Source of the DNA: Rhyacichthys aspro | Lineage: Eukaryota; Chordata; Actinopteri; Gobiiformes; Rhyacichthyidae | Direction of reading: 5' to 3' | DNA length: 64,000 nt | Assembly: GCA_036850595.1 (NCBI GenBank) | Contig: CM072152.1 | Location: forward strand, 12,481,640 to 12,545,639 | Shown here: positions 50,893 to 62,637 of the stretch, piece after piece | Layout of the letters: the number at the start of each line of letters is the position of its first letter | How positions within the stretch are numbered: the stretch's first letter is position 1 | Program-made: the position numbers and the translations under genes | Notes under the pieces: generated by a model | Told to the model about the DNA's origin: nothing | Databases searched by the model: none | The model's input: the letters and a program-made list of their open reading frames with translations, nothing else

Positions 50893-51876
50893 ACCGTCCT
50901 ATAGTGACACCTCAAATGGATTATTTAAATGGACTAAGACAATACAAACCCAGACAATACAATGGCTCTCTTCTACAACTCAGAGAAATTTCACTGGTGA
51001 AATGCTATGTCTTTATGTCTCACATTCTTCTTGGCCAATTGTATATACACATTTTGAAATGCTGATTGTAAAAGCAGAAAAGTGCAGAAACCTGAAAATT
51101 GAATAAAAATCAATGATGGCAAATAAATAATTGTCTCTTTTGTCCAAATAAAATTCTCACATGAGTTGCATATAATATTACAGGATGTACAGGGGAGTTC
51201 CAATGATGAAAAAACATTTAATACTGACATTCAATCATTCATACTTTCACACAAGATTCACTTCTCTTTGTGTCTCTTTTCATTCAGCAGATTAGTTATT
51301 GCAAGGATTTTACACAGTGTCACTCAACAACGACAGATTTTTTTACTGTCACCTGTTTGCTGTAAGACAATGATCCTACAAGCTCCTGATAATCTACTGA
51401 GGGGTGAATGACCGAACTTTTGAGAGGTAGTCTGTCAGTAACTTACCGTAAAGTGCTTCAACTGCTCAACAGTTATACCGTGCAGAGTAGCGTAAAAAAA
51501 AATGTGAATTTGGACCAACAGCCTTTCACTACACAAGGAAAAAATCCAAATATTTACACATTATTAAACTAAGACATACTGCACAAGATATTTATAATGT
51601 GTCAGAGGTCTGTTAAATATAGCTTGCAAATACAAACTCTTTAAGGATTATACTTTTCCAGCAAATTTCAGCTGCAATGTGTCTAATGGTATGCTAATAA
51701 GGAAGTGCATACGGAAATATCAAATATCCACATTTACGTAGCAGGAAATCTTGTTAAAGTGAGTTCATGTTCCTTTTAACAAACAGAAGGGGTAAAATAA
51801 CTAGTAAGCCCCTAAAGCACAGGTATTAAAGTCTTAAGATGAATTATGGACAAGAACAAATCTCCCAATCCCTTTG

Positions 51877-51902
51877 TAATCCTTCTTCTGCACGGTATAT
51901 AA
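51877..51902 (+). promoter_or_regulatory. RH2 no. 2 promoter
   Basis: A CRX/OTX-type TAATCC at 51877-51882 is followed by TATATAA at 51896-51902, about 90 nt before the start codon. Confidence 0.65.
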
Positions 51903-51991
51903 CCAACACCTACTGGTAGGATGAGCTACAGAGGGGTTTCGCTTTTGAGCAAACTTTAAACTGTCAGCTCACTCAGCAACGACCGGCGACT

Positions 51992-53694
51992 ATGGGTTGG
52001 GAAGGCAACATGGAGCCTAACGGTACAGAGGGAAAGAACTTCTACATCCCCATGAACAACAGGTCGGGGTTTGTGAGGAGTCCCTTTGAATATCCACAGT
52101 ATTACCTGGGAGAGCCATGGATGTTCAAGATGCTGGCCGCCTACATGTTCTTCCTCATCTGCACCGGCTTCCCCATCAACTTCCTCACCCTTTTTGTCAC
52201 AGCTCAGAACAAGAAACTGAGACAACCTCTCAACTTCATCCTGGTCAACCTGGCCGTGGCTGGACTCATCATGGTCTGCTTTGGCTTCACAATCACCTTC
52301 ATCACTGCTATTAACGGATACTTCATCTTCGGACCGATGGGATGCGCTATCGAGGGATTCATGGCTACTCTGGGAGGTGTGCAATTAATATTTACACAGA
52401 CTGACTTCTAACACTCTGGTTTTTAAAGTGATGGCTATAATGTAACCCATTTAAGGTGATGTTTCCTTTGTCTTGCTCCACAGGTCAAATTGCTCTCTGG
52501 TCCCTGGTAGTGCTGGCTGTTGAGAGATACATTGTGGTCTGCAAACCTATGGGAAGCTTCAAGTTCACTGCAACTCACGCAGGAGTGGGAGTTGTGTTCA
52601 CCTGGATCATGGCTCTTGCTTGCGCTGCCCCCCCATTGGGCGGCTGGTCCAGGTAATTGAATGTGTAGAGATGTCAGTTGTTTTGTCCAAATTGTAGGAT
52701 GTGGGAACAAAGTGTGAAAGATGTGTTGTTGGGAGGAGAAAGAAGAAGTGATCATTACTAATCAGCTACTCATATACAAAATTGTAATGGAAGAATGTTA
52801 AGTTTAACAGCAACAATATATCAACAACAATTTTAATTTAGTGTTTGTTATTGGACGATCATTGTTGTAAACCAGAACCTTCATAACTGTGTATGCATGT
52901 TTTATAAACAGAATGAAGACTCACAGCCGATCATCTCCTTGTGTTGTCTTACAGGTACATTCCTGAGGGACTGCAGTGCTCCTGTGGACCTGACTACTAC
53001 ACCCTGGCTCCAGGCTTCAACAATGAGTCATATGTCATGTACATGTTCGTCTGCCATTTCTGTGTACCAGTGTGCACCATTTTCTTCACCTATGGAAGCC
53101 TTGTGCTCACAGTCAAAGCTGTAAGTATTCGTTTACCTGTACTATATTAACATCAAATTTAACAATCATAATCATCTATCTATATCTGCTTCATCAAACA
53201 CTGAGAAGTGGTGTAAGTCTTTTTATTAATGTCCACAACATTTCAGGCTGCAGCTCAGCAGCAGGACTCAGCATCTACCCAAAAAGCCGAGAGGGAAGTG
53301 ACACGCATGTGCTTCTTGATGGTGTTGGGATTCCTTGTGGCTTGGACTCCATATGCCAGCTTTGCTGCTTGGATCTTCTTCAACAAAGGAGCTGCATTCT
53401 CAGCCACAGCCATGGCCATCCCCGCCTTCTTCTCCAAGAGCTCTGCTCTCTTCAATCCAATTATCTATGTTCTCATGAACAAACAGGTCAGTTTACTAAC
53501 GTGCTCTAATGACATTCACAGCTTAGTACAATTAAGTAACCATTAGCACTAATGAAATGTAACTGAGCCCTAATTTGTGCTGTTTCTCCCTGTAGTTCCG
53601 TAACTGCATGCTCAGCACAGTTGGAATGGGTGGTGCTGTGGATGATGAGACCTCAGTGTCTGCCAGCAAGACAGAAGTGTCCTCTGTCTCTTAA
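51992..53694 (+). CDS. RH2: RH2 cone opsin (green-type), gene 2 of the array, Gln122 type
   Basis: Five exons: 51992-52376, 52484-52652, 52955-53120, 53247-53486 and 53596-53694, total 352 aa. It starts MGWEGNMEPNGTEGKNFYIP. Glu113, Gln122 (GGQIALWSL), Cys110/Cys187, ERY, Lys296, Ala292 and Ser295 are present, so a functional pigment is expected, with the Gln122 shift towards shorter wavelength. Exon 4 differs from that of gene 1 at one site over its first 205 nt. Exon 2, by contrast, is closer to gene 3. The coding sequence is therefore a mosaic. A polyadenylation signal AATAAA is at 53973-53978. Confidence 0.97.
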
Positions 53695-53699
53695 GAACA

Positions 53700-55000
53700 G
53701 TAACTTTGCTGTACTGGACATTTTACATTCTTATGTCCCTGGATATGAACGTATCACTCTATTCTACAACAAATGGACTGCCTATTTTTATTATGAAAAA
53801 ACAAGGTGGCCACACATTGCCATACGTTGTGTGGCAATGGTCAAATGTTACAAAGGTGAACATATTTGCATGAATCTGATTTATGGAAAAACAAACAAAT
53901 GACAGCTAAAAAGTGTAAAACTGTTGTTGTTGGTTGATGATATTCTGTATATATTTTGTAAACTTAGAAATGAATAAATGCATGCATGAAAAAGACTTTT
54001 GGGTCCCTTTTAAGTCCCTTCATCCAGATTACACATGGTTTTACCAAAACACAGTTGAGTAAAAATGAAGCACTATTTAAAGTGACATGACACAAAGTAA
54101 GCAGATTGTATGACTTGAGTTTATTCACCTCATTAGAGAGTTTCACTCCATAGTTACTCCTCTGAATTCCACTCAAATTGAACAGAATATGTAAAATCTG
54201 AGTAACAACCAGCCGGTGGATTATTGGTTTGTCTTAAATAATGTCTAGGCCAGGGCTATTCAACTTGATTGGTTGGATAAGAAAATAAAAGGGATGAGCC
54301 TGATGACAATAAATAGATAAATTACTATATAATAATATCTGAACTGTGTGTAAAAACACTGACACACACAAACACACTTTTTCTTTTATTTTCCTAAGTG
54401 CAAGTCCACTCAAATCTTAGCTACAAACCATTGAAATGATTTGATTATTAATCAATGCAACGATTCTGTATTTGTTTAAGTAAACATTAAGTATGAAGTA
54501 TTAAGTGTTATAATAGCTGAATTTGATTAGAAAGGCCAACTTTTCATATTTTCATCCAGATCTGTACAGGCTGCCCATCTAATATATTTATTTGAGGTTC
54601 CAAATCACGACAAGAAAAAGAAAAAAATTGCTGCATTAATTACACTGTTGCCATGCCATTTTAATTGAATTAAGGTGTCCTAACATAATCAAAAGAACAG
54701 TATTGGTATGTGATTTTTTTCATGAACATGACTGTGATTCCTATAGAACAGATGTTGAACTCTACATGGTAAAATTGCAGGAGCCACTTTTTTCATTCTG
54801 TATGCAGTTTGCACCTTTTGCCACTGGGGGGCGCCTCGTTTAGAAAGCAGCAGTAGTGACAGCTTTTTCTTGGACACTTCCGTCTGTCATACACTCCACT
54901 GATTCAAGGGGGAGCCCGAGGACAAAGCTACAGTGCATTTTCTTGTCCTGGGCTCTGTTTGAAAATGACAAATAAAATGACAGGGAAAGATGTACAGAAA
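53700..55000. other. RH2 no. 2 3'UTR and intergenic sequence
   Basis: The 3'UTR runs to about 53990. After that I see no gene. A short stretch near 54248-54300 (CAGGGCTATTCAAC) resembles the edge of common dispersed fish repeats. There is no opsin relic in this interval that I can recognise. Confidence 0.4.
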
Positions 55001-55009
55001 GACTGATAT

Positions 55010-55770
55010 GTGTTTTTCAGGGCCAATACCAATGCCGATTATTTGTAGTCAAGGAGGCCTATAACCAATATTTGGAGCTGATATTCATTTGCAGTAAAAG
55101 TGAAAATATTGGCATCAAAATTTTGAATGATAGAAACTCCAACAATTTGTTTAAATGTCTTTAAGCATATGTCTATTACACAGCTTTTCACATTTGCAAC
55201 ATGTTTTTTTTTTAATCTTAGACAATAGACATCTTTGTTTTAAAATTCAAACAAAAAGTGCAGGGAGTTCCCATGGTCAGCAGCATCTCTTTTAAGTACC
55301 TACAAACAGAGAGAGTTAAAAGTGGGGCCACATGCTGACATATGCTCAAGTCATCATGCTTCATTTATTACAGCATTTGGGTAGGCTGTGGTTGATTATA
55401 TTATGTAAATGTTATATTTTAACAACGTGATAGCAGAGATAGCAGGGACCTTGTCATTCAAAACTAGGTTGCTACATTACTAACAATTAATGTTACTATA
55501 GCTGAAAAAATAGTACAAAAACAATAGGAGAGACTATTCATCTCTCACAAACACATACTTTTACTATCGCGGACTATTTCCATATTGATATTATCAGCAA
55601 CCTTGTTTCCAGTGATTAACAGACATGTCTGGAGGGACTGCGAGCGAGCAGAGCTGCTGCTTAGGTTTATATTACGTTATTGGGCTCACAGTAACATTAC
55701 TAGTTGTTGTGAGTTGTAGAGGACTGGGATATTTATTACAATTTCAGGAGCTGCTATTGATTGATGCCAC
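55010..55770. mobile_element. Probable non-autonomous DNA transposon or dispersed repeat
   Basis: The stretch beginning GGGCCAATACCAATGCCGAT with GTCAAGGAGGCCTATAACC reads like a high-copy teleost repeat made of 'CCGATA'-type motifs, and similar text continues to about 55760. No transposase is visible. Family assignment (perhaps hAT-like) is from memory and unchecked. Confidence 0.4.
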
Positions 55771-56239
55771 TACACTTAAAACTATAAACCAGGGGTAAAT
55801 TGGTGAAACACTGTTCCAGAACGAGTGGAATAAAAAAAAAGATTTTCACCATGTTATTTTAAATCCCATGGTAAAGGGAGCTGAGGTTTAATGCTGCACT
55901 TCACTGCAATTGCATGTGCCACTGTTCACAAAACTCAAAGAGATAACAGATAAAGAAATGCCCACAACATTCACGACTGCCACTTAAGTTAAAGGCTTTG
56001 TAGCTGCTGATTTAGTGAACAATTATCTTTGATTAATAAATATTTGTGGTCAAGATGTATTGTTACTATTTTTTTTATTATTTTTTAAATAGCAAATATT
56101 GCATCTATATTAAGTGTGTGACAACATCAAAAGTATAAAAATATCAAGCATGTTGGAACAACAAAAAGTACTTCAAGTAATAATACAACTAATTTGTGGA
56201 TCACATTGAAACATTTTATTTTGTAAAAGAAACTGTGTT

Positions 56240-56515
56240 CAAGTTGTTGCCACATGTTCACAAGTTTGCTTGTGAAATGGGCACATGATAATCCATGGTA
56301 AGTCCAGCCAGGTTGACCAAGATGTAGTTCCAAGTTTGCTCTAACCATTTGTTGTGGAAAGATACCAACAGCAGACTTCAATCCTGAGTAGAACCATGTA
56401 GATCACCAGTGCCATAGTAATGTAACCATAGGTTTTCAAAATGACTCGTGACAATCCCAGTCCCGTATGAAGAAGTTCCCTATTCCCATTGGGTCTGTTG
56501 TACTGCAGATGTCTG
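56240..56515 (-). pseudogene. Inverted RH2 opsin exon-1 relic
   Basis: Read on the minus strand, this follows RH2 exon 1 in order: CCCAATGGG..AACTTCTTCATA (for the NGTEGKNFYI region), GGGATTGTCACGAGTCATTTTGA (for GIVRSPFE), TCTACATG, a TTTCCACAACAAATG piece (for FQNKK) and AACTACATCTTGGTCAACCT (for NYILVNL), then CTGGACTTACCATG. The start codon is lost, small indels break the frame, and the end of the exon is shortened. The NYILVNL wording is closest to RH2 no. 3. No exons 2-5 are found downstream on this strand. Confidence 0.85.
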
Positions 56516-56568
56516 CTGCTTCAGTGAAAGAGCTCAGTGCAAAGACTGTCTCAGCTCTTGACCATCTT

Positions 56569-56603
56569 TTTTATACATCCTTTTTGTGTCCAAAATAGGA
56601 TTA
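56569..56603 (-). promoter_or_regulatory. Relic RH2-type promoter of the inverted opsin fragment
   Basis: On the minus strand a CRX/OTX-type TAATCC (56603-56598, with a second AATCC nearby) is followed by TATAAAA (56575-56569), then about 55 nt to the place where the lost opsin start codon would be. The arrangement equals that of the three live promoters. Confidence 0.6.
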
Positions 56604-56936
56604 GAGGATTGCAAAGTGGTAAAAACAGGTCAGTAATTAACCCTAAATCTAGATCTAGATGAGGTCCGGAGGAGTTCTCCTAATCCCAATAAAAGGATTT
56701 CACTTCAGAAACTTTAAGAACATTATTTAAATGTGTTTAAAGAAGCAAATCAAATCTGTAGTCAAAAGAAAATTCAAACTCTGTTACCTTTAAACAATTT
56801 GGCTTACATACAATAATACACTCAAATCAAAAAATTAAATTTACAAACACATTCTACATAAACAGTCTCCAAGTTACAATTTCGTTCATCCAGTGAAGAC
56901 GAAGATTGTAATACTGTATTCAGACTAAGCATTTCT

Positions 56937-57545
56937 GCGTCATTGGCACTCCATATGGAGTCGCTCTTTCGAAGGTGTGATTATCCTGATTGGATCATCC
57001 TGAAGTATTTTACCTGGTACGACCTGGCTGTGAAGCAGCAAAAGCTTGTTGTCACTGATGCAGAGTTCATTATCCTTTTTAAGCCACAGCAACACAATCC
57101 ACTTTCCAGGGATGTCTAAACTCAACCTAAAGCACATTCACATCCATATATTACACTCATGCAAGTGTTGTTGTAAATTGTAGAATTCTTTCCCAAAATA
57201 CAATTGTGATCAAGTATCTTGGAGTATCTTGTAAATTGGAAACATAAATAAGCCCTTGACACAAAATGAAACAGTAACTGGGAACTTCTCCGTTGAACAT
57301 CTGAAAGTAATTTTACACACAAATAAAGGTGAAGACTCAGCTCTGCAGTCATTAAACGCTGGAGAACCATTACATATTAACTGAGTCATGCCATTCACAA
57401 AACATGCAAGCTCACACTCTCTGTAATATACACATGCATTGTTCTTCTCTGTGTGAAGTCTGTAACCTGTAAGACACATGGTCCTCTGCTGCATATTTTC
57501 CAAGTTATGGCCTGCCAAAACCTGTAAATGTAAAAATAATTTCAT
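56937..57545 (-). other. Unidentified minus-strand open frames
   Basis: Two open segments look more coding-like than average. One, 57526-57316, follows an acceptor (ACATTTACAG) and has six or seven cysteines in about 70 codons (VLAGHNLENMQQRTMC.., ACVYYRECELAC, QLICNGSPAFNDC). The other, 57135-56940, follows TTTAG and encodes LSLDIPGKWIVLLWLKKDNEL to a stop. Joining them with the most obvious donor gives an early stop, so they may be separate, decayed or spurious. I do not recognise a family. Confidence 0.2.
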
Positions 57546-57559
57546 ACTTTCAGCTTAAA

Positions 57560-58280
57560 TATCTTTAAAAATAAACAACCCCATTTTTTTAAACTCATGT
57601 GATAGTCCTTCATCTGCAACTGGGCCGTTATTATTATTTTAGGAAGCAAACAGAAACATTTTTCTTCACATGCTGTAAGGTTTATTTTTACAGTTGACCC
57701 AGGAGAGAGGATTTTTGTTGCGTTCCTCTGGTATATATTCTAAGGATTATTGATGCCCCACTTACACCAACTAGCAGGCAGTATAAACTTCCCAAAGATG
57801 CTGAAAATTAAGTCAAGAGAATCATTTAAAGTAAACTAGTGCTTCTGATAAATTTTCATTTGTTGAATTCACTTTTTTGTGTATTTGCAAAGTAAAGCAT
57901 ACTTTTTAGTAAACATTGTATGAAAAAATGTGGAAATTATTTTTATTTCACAATGAATAATATTTAATGATGTAGGTAATCACATGGAAAGGTTAGGAGC
58001 CAAATGACTTGAACCTCATGGACACCATCTTTAAGTGCTTAATTAAAATGATTTTCTTCAAGGTACCAGCTAAAAATTGTCAAAAATTCCTTTACTGATG
58101 AACTTATGCTCTTACCATTGGTTCAGTTGTTTTCATGGTGGATGGTGTCATACCCTCGCAAAATGAATTTGAAAAAGAGATTTGAAATCATCTTTTTCAT
58201 ATTTAATGCCAAATCATTCAAAAATTGCCATGCAGGAAACTCTGTTCACATCACACAGAATGTCCCAAGGTCACATTCTC
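57560..58280. other. Intergenic sequence before the RH2 tail relic
   Basis: AT-rich, with no gene or clear repeat seen. The stretch 58100-58280 is open on the plus strand but resembles nothing I know. Confidence 0.4.
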
Positions 58281-58281
58281 T

Positions 58282-58428
58282 TGGATGGGTGAGACCCAAG
58301 CAGCAAGACAGAAGTGTTCTTTGTCTCTTAAATATATTGATATTGTCATCCAACATCTGGACATTTTGAATAATTTCTTCTAGATTTCATAAAATTAAAA
58401 AAAGGGGTCTATTGGCAAATGGAAAGGA
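58282..58428 (+). pseudogene. RH2 opsin last-exon and 3'UTR relic
   Basis: AGCAAGACAGAAGTGTTCTT, GTCTCTTAAATATATTGATAT, then TCTGGACATTTTGAATAATT and CTATTGGCAAATGGAAA follow the last codons and 3'UTR of RH2 no. 3 (60322-60440) closely. The upstream part of exon 5 is deleted to GGATGGGTGAGACC. It lies about 435 nt upstream of the RH2 no. 3 start codon, in the same direction. It is clearly a duplicated tail without a gene body. Confidence 0.9.
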
Positions 58429-58717
58429 AGAATATAACAAAGACAAGACAAAGACAGGCATATCTGCTTCAACTCATTCCAGTATGAAGACATTAAAGAT
58501 TTTAAGATTTAAATAGTGTTATTATGTTTTATGTATGACCATTTACTGGCATTTTTAATAGATACAATACATTCCATACATACAATCTTTTAAAGTACCT
58601 ACATTTTACATGTCCATGTACATTTTCACATGTGACCTTTCGGCCACTGTCCTCATGCTTTTCTAAAGTCTATAATTAGTCTTACGTGAGCTGCCAATTT
58701 CCTCTTAGCCAATCCAC

Positions 58718-58763
58718 TAATCTAATTGTACCAATTTACGGATAAAACTGACAGAGTATAAAA
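58718..58763 (+). promoter_or_regulatory. RH2 no. 3 promoter
   Basis: TAATCT (58718-58723) and TAATTG (58723-58728) overlap as homeodomain-type sites, with TATAAAA at 58757-58763, about 100 nt before the start codon. The CRX site is less canonical than in genes 1 and 2. Confidence 0.6.
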
Positions 58764-58863
58764 CCAGAGCCAAGTCAGCATAAGCTTGTGAATCTACATA
58801 GACTTACAGACACCTCTAGTTTCACAGTCTTCCACTACCTTCAGCTACCCTCGGCTATTGAAG

Positions 58864-60347
58864 ATGGGCTGGGACGGAGGATTTGAGCCTAATGGCACAG
58901 AAGGAAAGAACTTCTACATTCCCATGTCCAACAGGACAGGGATTGTTAGAAGTCCTTTTGAATATCCACAGTATTATTTAGCTGATCCCATCATGTTCAA
59001 GCTGCTCGCCTTCTACATGTTCTTCCTCATCTGCACTGGAACTCCCATCAACGGACTGACCCTGCTGGTAACATTTCAGAACAAGAAGCTGAGGCAACCT
59101 CTCAACTACATCTTGGTCAACCTGGCTGTGGCTGGACTTATCATGTGTGCTTTTGGCTTCACCATCACCATCACTTCAGCTGTCAATGGCTACTTCATTC
59201 TTGGTGCTACTGCCTGCGCTGTTGAGGGATTCATGGCAACACTAGGAGGTGCATACTTATAGTTCCAGGATGTCAGAAACTTAGAGTAAAAGTATAAATG
59301 ATAGAGTCTACATGTATAACCACTGAGAAGGATAAATGTTCACTGTTCTTGTTTTTTCTCTTCAGGTGAAGTTGCTCTCTGGTCCCTGGTAGTGCTGGCT
59401 GTTGAGAGGTACATTGTTGTCTGCAAACCTATGGGAAGCTTCAAATTTAGTGGAACCCACGCTGGAGCTGGAGTCGTCTTCACCTGGATTATGGCTCTTG
59501 CATGTGCTGCTCCACCACTCTTTGGATGGTCCAGGTAATATAAACAGCTCCCATTTAAAAAAAAAAAGTTAAATAAGACACTGACAAAAATATTATAAAT
59601 ATTTATATTTTTTACTTCCACATAGGTACCTCCCTGAGGGAATGCAGTGCTCCTGTGGACCTGACTACTACACTCTGGCTCCAGGCTTCAACAATGAGTC
59701 CTACGTTATGTACATGTTCATTGTCCACTTCTTCATCCCTGTCTTCTTGATTTTCTTCACCTATGGCAGCCTTGTGCTCACTGTCAAAGCTGTACGTAAC
59801 AGTCTTTATGTGCCTATGTGTATCTTTTTTTTTTTTCTAAATAGCAATATAATGTTCTGAAACAGCAATATCATGCAAATCCAGGTAATGAAAGCTCTTC
59901 TTTTTGAATTTGTCTTGAACCTTAGGCTGCAGCTCAGCAGCAGGACTCAGCCTCCACCCAGAAAGCTGAGAAGGAAGTGACACGCATGTGTGTCTTGATG
60001 GTTTTCGGCTTCCTGGTAGCATGGGTACCATATGCCACTTTTGCTGGATGGATCTTCATGAACAAGGGAGCTTCCTTCACTGCCATGACTGCTGCTATTC
60101 CTGCATTCTTTGCCAAGAGCTCAGCTCTGTACAACCCTGTTATCTATGTGCTCATGAACAAACAGGTTGGTGCTTCACTTTCTGTTGCATTTTTCCTTCT
60201 CCTTATCCATGCGCACAATTGTAAATATCTGTCTTTTCACTTTTCCAGTTCCGTAACTGCATGCTTGGTGCAGTTGGAATGGGTGGCATGGTGGAGGATG
60301 AAACCTCAGTGTCTGCCAGCAAGACAGAAGTGTCCTCTGTCTCTTAA
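58864..60347 (+). CDS. RH2: RH2 cone opsin (green-type), gene 3 of the array, Glu122 type
   Basis: Five exons: 58864-59248, 59366-59534, 59626-59791, 59926-60165 and 60249-60347, total 352 aa. It starts MGWDGGFEPNGTEGKNFYIP; an upstream in-frame extension is not needed because ATG 58864 matches the family start. Glu113, Glu122 (GGEVALWSL), Cys110/Cys187, ERY, Lys296, Ala292 and Ala295 are present. Glu122 is the state of longer-wavelength RH2 pigments such as zebrafish RH2-3 and RH2-4, so this copy should be the most green-shifted of the three and is the best RH2A candidate. Its exon 4 (EKEVTRMCVLMVFGF, WVPYATFAGWIFMN) differs clearly from that of genes 1 and 2. No premature stop or splice defect is seen. 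Confidence 0.97.
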
Positions 60348-62630
60348 ATATATTGATATTTTCAAACCTCTGGACATTTTCAATAATTGCTTCCAGATTT
60401 TAAAAGATCCCGGGAAAAAAAATCTATTGCCAAATGGAAAAGGGATTTCAAGAACGGGGAGTGGACAACACAAGCAAACTCTTCATCTGCTAATTTCTGT
60501 AAATGTAAATAATGTTACATGGGCCTGTATACATGTGCAAGAGTAAATGAGACTAAATATGTGTGAATGAGATATGACTTAAGTGTACAGCTTTGGTGAC
60601 AACATTCAAAAACACCTCATCTCTGAAGTCAAACTGTAAATTTCATGTGATCACAAGAGCTGTGTTCATGCACTTATGTGGGTGTCTCCCAGTGATAATG
60701 ATTTTTATGTATTTAATGAAAAAAAAAAATGAAAAAAAAGGATGAAGTAGATAATACATGCATGCATTGAAAAAAATGTTGTTGTGTCTTCTCTTATTTT
60801 CCCAACTTTAATTGTTGAATTTTAATGATCTGAGATAAACACAACAAACAAAACTAACAAACAAAACAATAACAGCTGGTGGACAATAGTAATCTTCCAT
60901 TACTAAATGTGAAGTTGTCACAGACTAGCCATACCTCAGAGACACATGGGATTTTGGACCTTACTAAATAATATCTTTCCTCTGTACACTGACTTAAACC
61001 AGACAGATTTACAACTCTGAATGACCCTTTTGACTAAAGACATGATCGTGCCGAGCACACAGAGCTCCAGCTATAGATGATGGGCCCATTTAAAAACACT
61101 TACAGACATGAAACTTCAACAAATGTATTAATGAATAAAGACTTAAATGAACAAAAGACTTGACAAAGGTGATAAACCTTAAGTTTATCTAGCTGTTTAT
61201 GTTGTCAATGTGAACACATTCACATGTATATTCACACAAAGGATATTATTGACCATAGAAACATTGTTTCATGTTTGAATACATTGTGACTTCTTACATA
61301 TGTTATCTCTACACTTGACATTACATCATACATAGGATATGTTCATACAAATGAGTGTTTAATGTGTTTTACATAATGTATGTGAAAGTGGGATATGAAG
61401 CCTTAGTGTCTTTATCATCTTTAAGCCCTTCCTAAAGAGACCCAGGTCATCCTGCCATTATTTAGACACACCTCTGTAAGTCACTCAGTAAAACAGCTTT
61501 GAGAGGTTTTCAGTTACAAGTCTTTCTCTGGTCTTTGTCCTTGTCTGAGTCTCTTCCCCAGTACTTGTTTTTGTATTATGATATTATTATTTATTATTGA
61601 GAGTATTTTTTCCTCACTGAACTTAAGTTCTGCCCATCAAAGAAATGTGTTTGACTTTTTGGTTCAGTTATTTGGTTAAAAAGCGTACTAAGATCTCTAT
61701 ACATTTTCTATCATTTGGCATTTTTCTCTAAGACTCAACTTTTGTTTATGCTGAACTCTTACAACTGTGACTCCACTGCCATAAAGGCACAGACACCTTA
61801 CCTCTGTGAAGCTTTAGCTCCCTTCTGAGGACAGTTTTATGACTATATTTGATCTCTTTTTTAAGCAATAACCCTGTGAATATTATTTGTCCTTAATATT
61901 TTAAGGACCAATGTAAAGTGGTAACTTGGATTCTCCAGCAGTCGGATCTACTGCTAGATCATTTGCTGGAGAGCACAGATGGGTGGCTGTTGCCCCCTAC
62001 AGGAATCTACAGGGAACTGTTTTACATCCTGGCCCCATTTCACTGAACATAATGCTTCAGCATGTGTTCTTGGGCAAATAACACCTACGGCAGTTACGTG
62101 TTCTTCTGCAGCCAATCCAAACTGTCAGTTTTAAACACAAGTATATACATTACCCTTAAGTGATAATTAACCACAAATACAGCCCTCTGCAGTTGCTGAT
62201 AGGCCATCAGTGTAATGATGTAACCCTTCATTTCCTGCTGATAACCTGACCTAATTGTCATGCTGTGGGCACATCCACTGTAATTTGCTTCAAAGAACCC
62301 ATGTGAACACCTGCATGTGCTTAGAGTCTCTGTCAGGGGGCAGGCTAAAACCAGCTTCGGCTCTTTTTGTTGTAATTGCCCATCAGATGACTATAGCTGC
62401 ACAGAAAGCTCTATCACAAACTTGTAGATTTACTTGTATATTTTAAAGCTAATATTCATTGTGCTTCTTGAGTGCCTGCGTGAGACTAGAAATAAGATTA
62501 AATGGTAGCCCGTATGCTATTATTTCACTGAGGCATTAAATGCATATAAAGATAATCCATTAGCTCCTAATTTATTCTGCTTCAATAGACTGCAAGGGTG
62601 CTTTTAAAATTTAAATATCAAGATCAAGCC
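60348..62630. other. RH2 no. 3 3'UTR and intergenic region
   Basis: The 3'UTR follows the stop; poly-A tracts occur at 60719-60740. Nothing gene-like or clearly repetitive is seen in the remainder. Confidence 0.4.
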
Positions 62631-62637
62631 ACTGCAG

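Noticed and set aside
58106..58369. 87-codon plus-strand frame before the RH2 tail relic
   Set aside because: Its end overlaps the opsin relic in a wrong frame and the rest resembles nothing, so a separate gene is unlikely.
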